Origin: Coriobacteriia bacterium
GTDB lineage: Bacteria > Actinomycetota > Coriobacteriia > Anaerosomatales > PALSA-660
DNA length: 11,748 nucleotides
Reading direction: 5' to 3'
Assembly (NCBI GenBank): GCA_030652345.1
Contig: JAUSAU010000082.1
Span: forward strand, 1-11,748
Part shown: positions 6,546 through 11,748 of the stretch, piece by piece
Layout: each line of letters begins with the position of its first letter
Numbering within the stretch: the stretch's first letter is position 1
Program-made: the position numbers and the translations under genes
The notes under the pieces: model-generated
What the model was told of the DNA's origin: nothing
Seen by the model: only the letters and a program-made list of their open reading frames with translations
Database searches by the model: none

Positions 6546-6593
6546 GTGCTCGTGTCGATCCGTCGGTGCCGTGTAGGGCCGGCTGCCGTGGGT

Positions 6594-8009
6594 CTACTCC
6601 AGGTAGTCCTTGAGCCTGCTGGAGCGGCTCGGGTGACGCAGCTTGCACAGCGTCTTGCTCTCGATCTGGCGGATGCGCTCGCGGGTGACGCCGAACTCCC
6701 GTCCGACCTCCTCGAGCGTGCGCGGATGTCCGTCCACGAGGCCGAACCGCAACTCGATGACCTTGCGCTCGCGCTCGGAGAGCGAATCGAGCACGCGGCG
6801 CAGGTGCTCCGCGAGCATCGTCTCGTTGGCGGCATCGGGCGGCGCGACCGCATCGGAGTCCTCGATGAAGTCGCCGAGCTGGCTGTCCTCTTCCTCACCG
6901 ATCGGCGTCTCGAGGCTGACCGGCTCCTGCGAGATCTTGAGGATCTCGCGCACGCGCTCCGCGGTCATCTCCATCTGCTCGCCGATCTCCTCCGGGCTCG
7001 GCTCGCGGCCGAGCTCCTGGAGCAGGTTGCGCTGGACGCGGATGAGCTTGTTGATCGTCTCGACCATGTGCACCGGGATGCGGATGGTGCGCGCCTGGTC
7101 GGCGATGGCGCGCGTGATGGCCTGACGGATCCACCACGTCGCGTACGTCGAGAACTTGAAGCCCTTCTCGTAGTCGAACTTCTCCACGGCGCGGATGAGG
7201 CCGAGGTTGCCCTCCTGGATCAGGTCCAGGAAGAGCATGCCGCGCCCGACGTAGCGCTTGGCGATCGAGACCACGAGGCGCAGGTTGGCCTCGACGAGCT
7301 GGCGCTTGGCCTGCAGGCCGTCGCTCTCGATGCGCTGGAAGCGGCGCTGGTCGGCGCGCTCGAGCTTCACGCCCTTGTCATCGGCGTCCTCGAGCTTAGC
7401 AGCCGCCTCGAGACCGGCCTCGATGCGCTTGGCGAGCGAGACCTCCTGGGCGGCGGTGAGAAGCGGCACCTTGCCGATCTCCTTGAGGTACATGCGGACC
7501 GGGTCGGAGGTCAGCGGGGCGACGGTATGGGCCTCTGCGCGGCGCTTGGGCTTCTTCTTGCCCTTGACCGCCTTCGGCGCCTTGACCGCCACCTCGAGCT
7601 CGGCGACCGCGTCGGCGGGCACCTCTGCGGCCAGGTCTCCCCCCGCGATGGCGACGGAGACCTCGTCGGCCTCGATGATCATGTCGGCATCGTCGGCGCT
7701 GACGTCGACGGCGGCTTCCGAGATGTCGATGCTGCTCTTCACGAAGTGGGCGTAGATGTTCTCGACCTGGTCCTCGGAGAGATCCATATCCCCGAGCGCG
7801 CCGTCGATCTCATCTTGCGTGAGGTTGCCCTTCTTCTTGCCGATCTTGATGAGCGTCTGGACTTCTGCGAGCGCGAGTTCCGGTGCGAGCTTCGCGGGCG
7901 CGGCGTCCTTGCTCTTCGCGCTCGCCTTCTTCGCGGGCGCGGGCTTCGCGGCGGCGGCCTTCTTGGGCTCGGCCGGCTCGGTGCTGTCCTTCTTGGGCTT
8001 GGTGCTCAC
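6594..8009 (-). CDS. rpoD: Primary RNA polymerase sigma factor RpoD/SigA
   Basis: Housekeeping sigma factor, 471 residues. N-terminal Lys/Ala-rich tail (about 1-45), region 1.1 (about 46-95: [21 protein letters not shown] ... VENIYAHF), an acidic linker (about 96-140), a basic patch GKKKPKRR, region 1.2 ([18 protein letters not shown], from 167), region 2 with [21 protein letters not shown] and [19 protein letters not shown] (about 259-305), region 3 with [13 protein letters not shown] and the [13 protein letters not shown] finger, and region 4 with [11 protein letters not shown] and the helix-turn-helix [15 protein letters not shown] (about 440-454). I chose GTG 8009 because AGGAGA stands just 3 nt upstream; GTG 8021 has no Shine-Dalgarno. 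It starts 20 nt after the dnaG stop, so the two are co-transcribed, matching the dnaG-rpoD order of the macromolecular synthesis operon. Confidence 0.97.
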   Translation of the reverse strand: MSTKPKKDSTEPAEPKKAAAAKPAPAKKASAKSKDAAPAKLAPELALAEVQTLIKIGKKKGNLTQDEIDGALGDMDLSEDQVENIYAHFVKSSIDISEAAVDVSADDADMIIEADEVSVAIAGGDLAAEVPADAVAELEVAVKAPKAVKGKKKPKRRAEAHTVAPLTSDPVRMYLKEIGKVPLLTAAQEVSLAKRIEAGLEAAAKLEDADDKGVKLERADQRRFQRIESDGLQAKRQLVEANLRLVVSIAKRYVGRGMLFLDLIQEGNLGLIRAVEKFDYEKGFKFSTYATWWIRQAITRAIADQARTIRIPVHMVETINKLIRVQRNLLQELGREPSPEEIGEQMEMTAERVREILKISQEPVSLETPIGEEEDSQLGDFIEDSDAVAPPDAANETMLAEHLRRVLDSLSERERKVIELRFGLVDGHPRTLEEVGREFGVTRERIRQIESKTLCKLRHPSRSSRLKDYLE

Positions 8010-8029
8010 GGGTCTCCTCACGCGTCGAT

Positions 8030-9874
8030 CTATGAACGGTCCGCACGGCTCCCTGCGCGCAGCTCGGCGAGCTGTCGCTGGAGATCGGCGGCCTTACGGA
8101 ACAATTCGTCATACGTCCCGGATTCCTTTACCGGGTCGGTGGATCGCATGTCGGCTTGCAGCTGCTGGACCTCGTTGCGGAGCACGAACTCGAGGAGCCG
8201 GACGCGCACTTCCTCGAACCGGTCCAGTGCCTCGGCGCGCTCCATCGTCTCGACCAGATACGTCGACAACGACTCGGCGACGGACGGGGCGGACGCAGCG
8301 ACCGCCTGGTACAGGTTCTTTCCCGTCAACTCACCGGCGGAGACCACGGCCCGGATCAGGACGTCGAGTCCCTGGTCCGCGATGGCGCCCTCTCGTGCGA
8401 GCAAATCCCGTACCTTTTCGCGCAGTTCGGGCGCGGCGACGAGCTGGCGGGCCAGTTCCTCTTCCGCACGCGTGCGAGCGTCGGTCGCGCGCGGGGGCGC
8501 GGCGGCGCGCGTGGGGTCGGCTGCTTCCGCGTCCTCACGCACGCGGCTGTCGAACGCGGGCTTCGCGCTCTTGAGCGCTGCGGCCACGGTGGCGTAATCG
8601 ACGCGGAGCCGATCGGCGATGTGGTTCGCGTAGTCCTGAGCCAGGATCGAGCCGCGCACCGTCGCGAGCACCGAGGCCGCCGATGCGAGCGCCTTGGCGC
8701 GGCCCTCCGGGGTGGTGAGGTCGTGTGCGTCGAGCCGGCGGTCGAGCACGAAGCGCAGGAGCGGCTGTGCGCCGTCGATGACGGCCTTCATGCCGTCCGC
8801 GCCGCGCGACCCGACATAGTCGGCCGGGTCCTGAGCCTCGGGGATGACGGCGACGAGCAGGTCCAGCCGTGATGATCCCGCCTCGGGCGTCGACGAGAAG
8901 TCGAGGAACTCCGCCGCCTTGTCCGCGGCACGCATCCCCGCCTCGTCACCGTCGAACAGGTAGACGACGCGCTTCGCGAAGCGACCGAGCAGCCGCACGT
9001 GGCGCGCCGTGAGCGCCGTGCCGAGCGTGGCGACGGCGTTGCGGATGCCCGCCTCATGCAGGGCGATCACGTCGGTGTAGCCCTCGACGACGACGGCCGT
9101 GCCGCTCGCGACGATCTCGCTCTTGGCCCGGTCGATGGCGTAGAGGTTCTGCGACTTGTGGAAGACCGGAGTCTCCGCCGAGTTCAGGTACTTCGGCTCG
9201 CCGACGCCGATGACGCGGCCGCCGAACGCGATCGTGCGCCCGGACAGGTCCCCGATCGGGAACATGACGCGGTTGAAGAAGCGGTCCTTGACCTCACCGC
9301 GATCGCCGGCCAGCGCGAGGTTCGCCTCGATCGCCTCGTCGCGGGCGAATCCCATCGTCGCGAGATACGCGGTCAGGGCGCCGCGGGCACTCGGCGCGTA
9401 GCCGAGCTTCCAGCGCTTGGCGACGTCGGAACCGAACCCGCGTCCGGCCAGGTAGGCGCGCGCGGTCTCGGCTCCCGGATCCTTGGACCCGACGAGCTGC
9501 TTGTGGAAGTACTCCGCCGCGGCCTCGCTCGCGCCGATGAGGCGCTCCTTGCGGCCCTGCGGCACGCCGGGGGCACCATCCTCGACCAGATCGATGCGTG
9601 CGCGCTCTGCGAGCAGGCGTACGGCGTCGGGGAACTCCAGGTTCTGTGCCTTCATGAGGAAGCCGAAGGCGTCACCGCCGAGGCCACAGCCGAAGCAGTG
9701 CCACAGCTGGGTGCCGGGGTCGACCTTGAACGACGAGGTCTTCTCGCCATGGAAGGGACACAGGCCCCAGAACAGGCGGCCCTTCTGGCGCAGCGGCACC
9801 GTCTCGGAGACGAGCTGGACGATGTCGGTCGCGTCACGAACGCGCGCGACGTCCTCTTCAGAAATCCGACCCAC
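8030..9874 (-). CDS. dnaG: DNA primase DnaG
   Basis: Makes the RNA primers for chromosome replication with the replicative helicase. 614 residues, normal for bacteria. N-terminal CHC2 zinc finger with C39, H42, C60 and C63 (LCPFHGEK ... WHCFGCG); catalytic core with [20 protein letters not shown] (201-220); Toprim domain with the catalytic Glu in VVVEGYTDV (E264) and the metal-binding pair in YLFDGDEAG (D308, D310). The C-terminal third (about 440-614) is Ala/Arg-rich and less conserved, as expected for the helicase-binding domain. Start GTG 9874 has AGGAGG 5 nt upstream; the ATG two bases earlier is out of frame. It is followed by rpoD after 20 nt. A hairpin pair separates it from hppA upstream, so it may have its own promoter, but I see no clear one. 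Confidence 0.97.
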   Translation of the reverse strand: MGRISEEDVARVRDATDIVQLVSETVPLRQKGRLFWGLCPFHGEKTSSFKVDPGTQLWHCFGCGLGGDAFGFLMKAQNLEFPDAVRLLAERARIDLVEDGAPGVPQGRKERLIGASEAAAEYFHKQLVGSKDPGAETARAYLAGRGFGSDVAKRWKLGYAPSARGALTAYLATMGFARDEAIEANLALAGDRGEVKDRFFNRVMFPIGDLSGRTIAFGGRVIGVGEPKYLNSAETPVFHKSQNLYAIDRAKSEIVASGTAVVVEGYTDVIALHEAGIRNAVATLGTALTARHVRLLGRFAKRVVYLFDGDEAGMRAADKAAEFLDFSSTPEAGSSRLDLLVAVIPEAQDPADYVGSRGADGMKAVIDGAQPLLRFVLDRRLDAHDLTTPEGRAKALASAASVLATVRGSILAQDYANHIADRLRVDYATVAAALKSAKPAFDSRVREDAEAADPTRAAAPPRATDARTRAEEELARQLVAAPELREKVRDLLAREGAIADQGLDVLIRAVVSAGELTGKNLYQAVAASAPSVAESLSTYLVETMERAEALDRFEEVRVRLLEFVLRNEVQQLQADMRSTDPVKESGTYDELFRKAADLQRQLAELRAGSRADRS

Positions 9875-9910
9875 ATCGACCTCCTCTCCCCGACTGTCGA
9901 GAAAGCGCCG

Positions 9911-9946
9911 ACGCTCCCGGGAGGCACGGATGCCTCCCGGGAGCGT
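9911..9946 (-). terminator. 16-bp perfect hairpin downstream of hppA
   Basis: ACGCTCCCGGGAGGCA (9911-9926) and its exact complement (9931-9946) around a 4-nt loop. On the minus strand the next bases are CGGCGCTTTCTC, with only a short, delayed T-run. It probably ends or weakens hppA transcription before dnaG, in the style of terminators with poor U-tracts. Each arm contains the self-complementary CTCCCGGGAG. Confidence 0.6.
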
Positions 9947-9969
9947 ATCAGCGCTACCCGTCGTTCATG

Positions 9970-9988
9970 CCCGCGCGACTCGCGCGGG
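9970..9988 (-). other. GC hairpin directly after hppA
   Basis: CCCGCGC/GCGCGGG stem around a 5-nt loop, 20 bp beyond the hppA stop codon and upstream of the stronger hairpin at 9911-9946 in the direction of hppA transcription. No T-run follows. It may protect the 3' end or add to termination. Confidence 0.4.
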
Positions 9989-10008
9989 AAGCGCCAGGCT
10001 CAGTGCGC

Positions 10009-11748
<1,740 letters not shown>

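Noticed and set aside
6501..8597. 698-residue open frame on the plus strand opposite both sigma genes and the end of dnaG
   Set aside because: It is antisense to two clearly recognised genes, has repetitive Leu/Arg/Asp-rich translation typical of high-GC shadow frames, and no known motif.

Overview
This is a high-GC bacterial window, by eye about 65% G+C, with many GTG starts. The sigma-factor C-termini (an HPSR-x-SRL ending close to that of actinobacterial HrdB/SigA) suggest Actinomycetota. A Coriobacteriia-like anaerobic lineage would fit the dnaG-rpoD pair and a membrane pyrophosphatase with K+-dependent residues, but placement below phylum is inference. The content is mostly housekeeping. 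I see no CRISPR array, insertion sequence, integrase or phage genes.

Left part (1-3310, minus strand): a CAU-anticodon tRNA is followed after only 15 nt by an envelope operon. It encodes a membrane-anchored PASTA plus N-acetylmuramoyl-L-alanine amidase, a ManC-type mannose-1-phosphate guanylyltransferase with a C-terminal cupin, and a single-pass membrane protein that looks like a degenerate LytR-CpsA-Psr (LCP) domain and runs off the left edge. Together they suggest peptidoglycan turnover coupled to mannose-containing wall or surface glycan synthesis.

Middle part (3311-5474, plus strand): a stand-alone response-regulator receiver domain; a tRNA-Asn with a clear TTGCGC-17-TATAAT promoter and a strong terminator; then a solitary AAA/DUF4143 ATPase with a C-terminal PD-(D/E)XK-like segment. 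The ATPase gene is preceded by a 39-bp near-perfect palindrome that covers its likely -10 element. This is the least ordinary piece of the window. It looks like a self-contained, probably autoregulated accessory gene between housekeeping loci, ending 4 bp from the oppositely oriented sigma gene.

Right part (5479-11748, minus strand): membrane pyrophosphatase hppA (5' end beyond the window), a hairpin-rich intergenic region, dnaG primase, the primary sigma factor rpoD 20 nt downstream, and then a second, shorter primary-like sigma factor. The two sigma genes are tandem paralogues whose promoter-recognition regions are nearly the same, with stretches conserved even at DNA level. The second lacks region 1.1.
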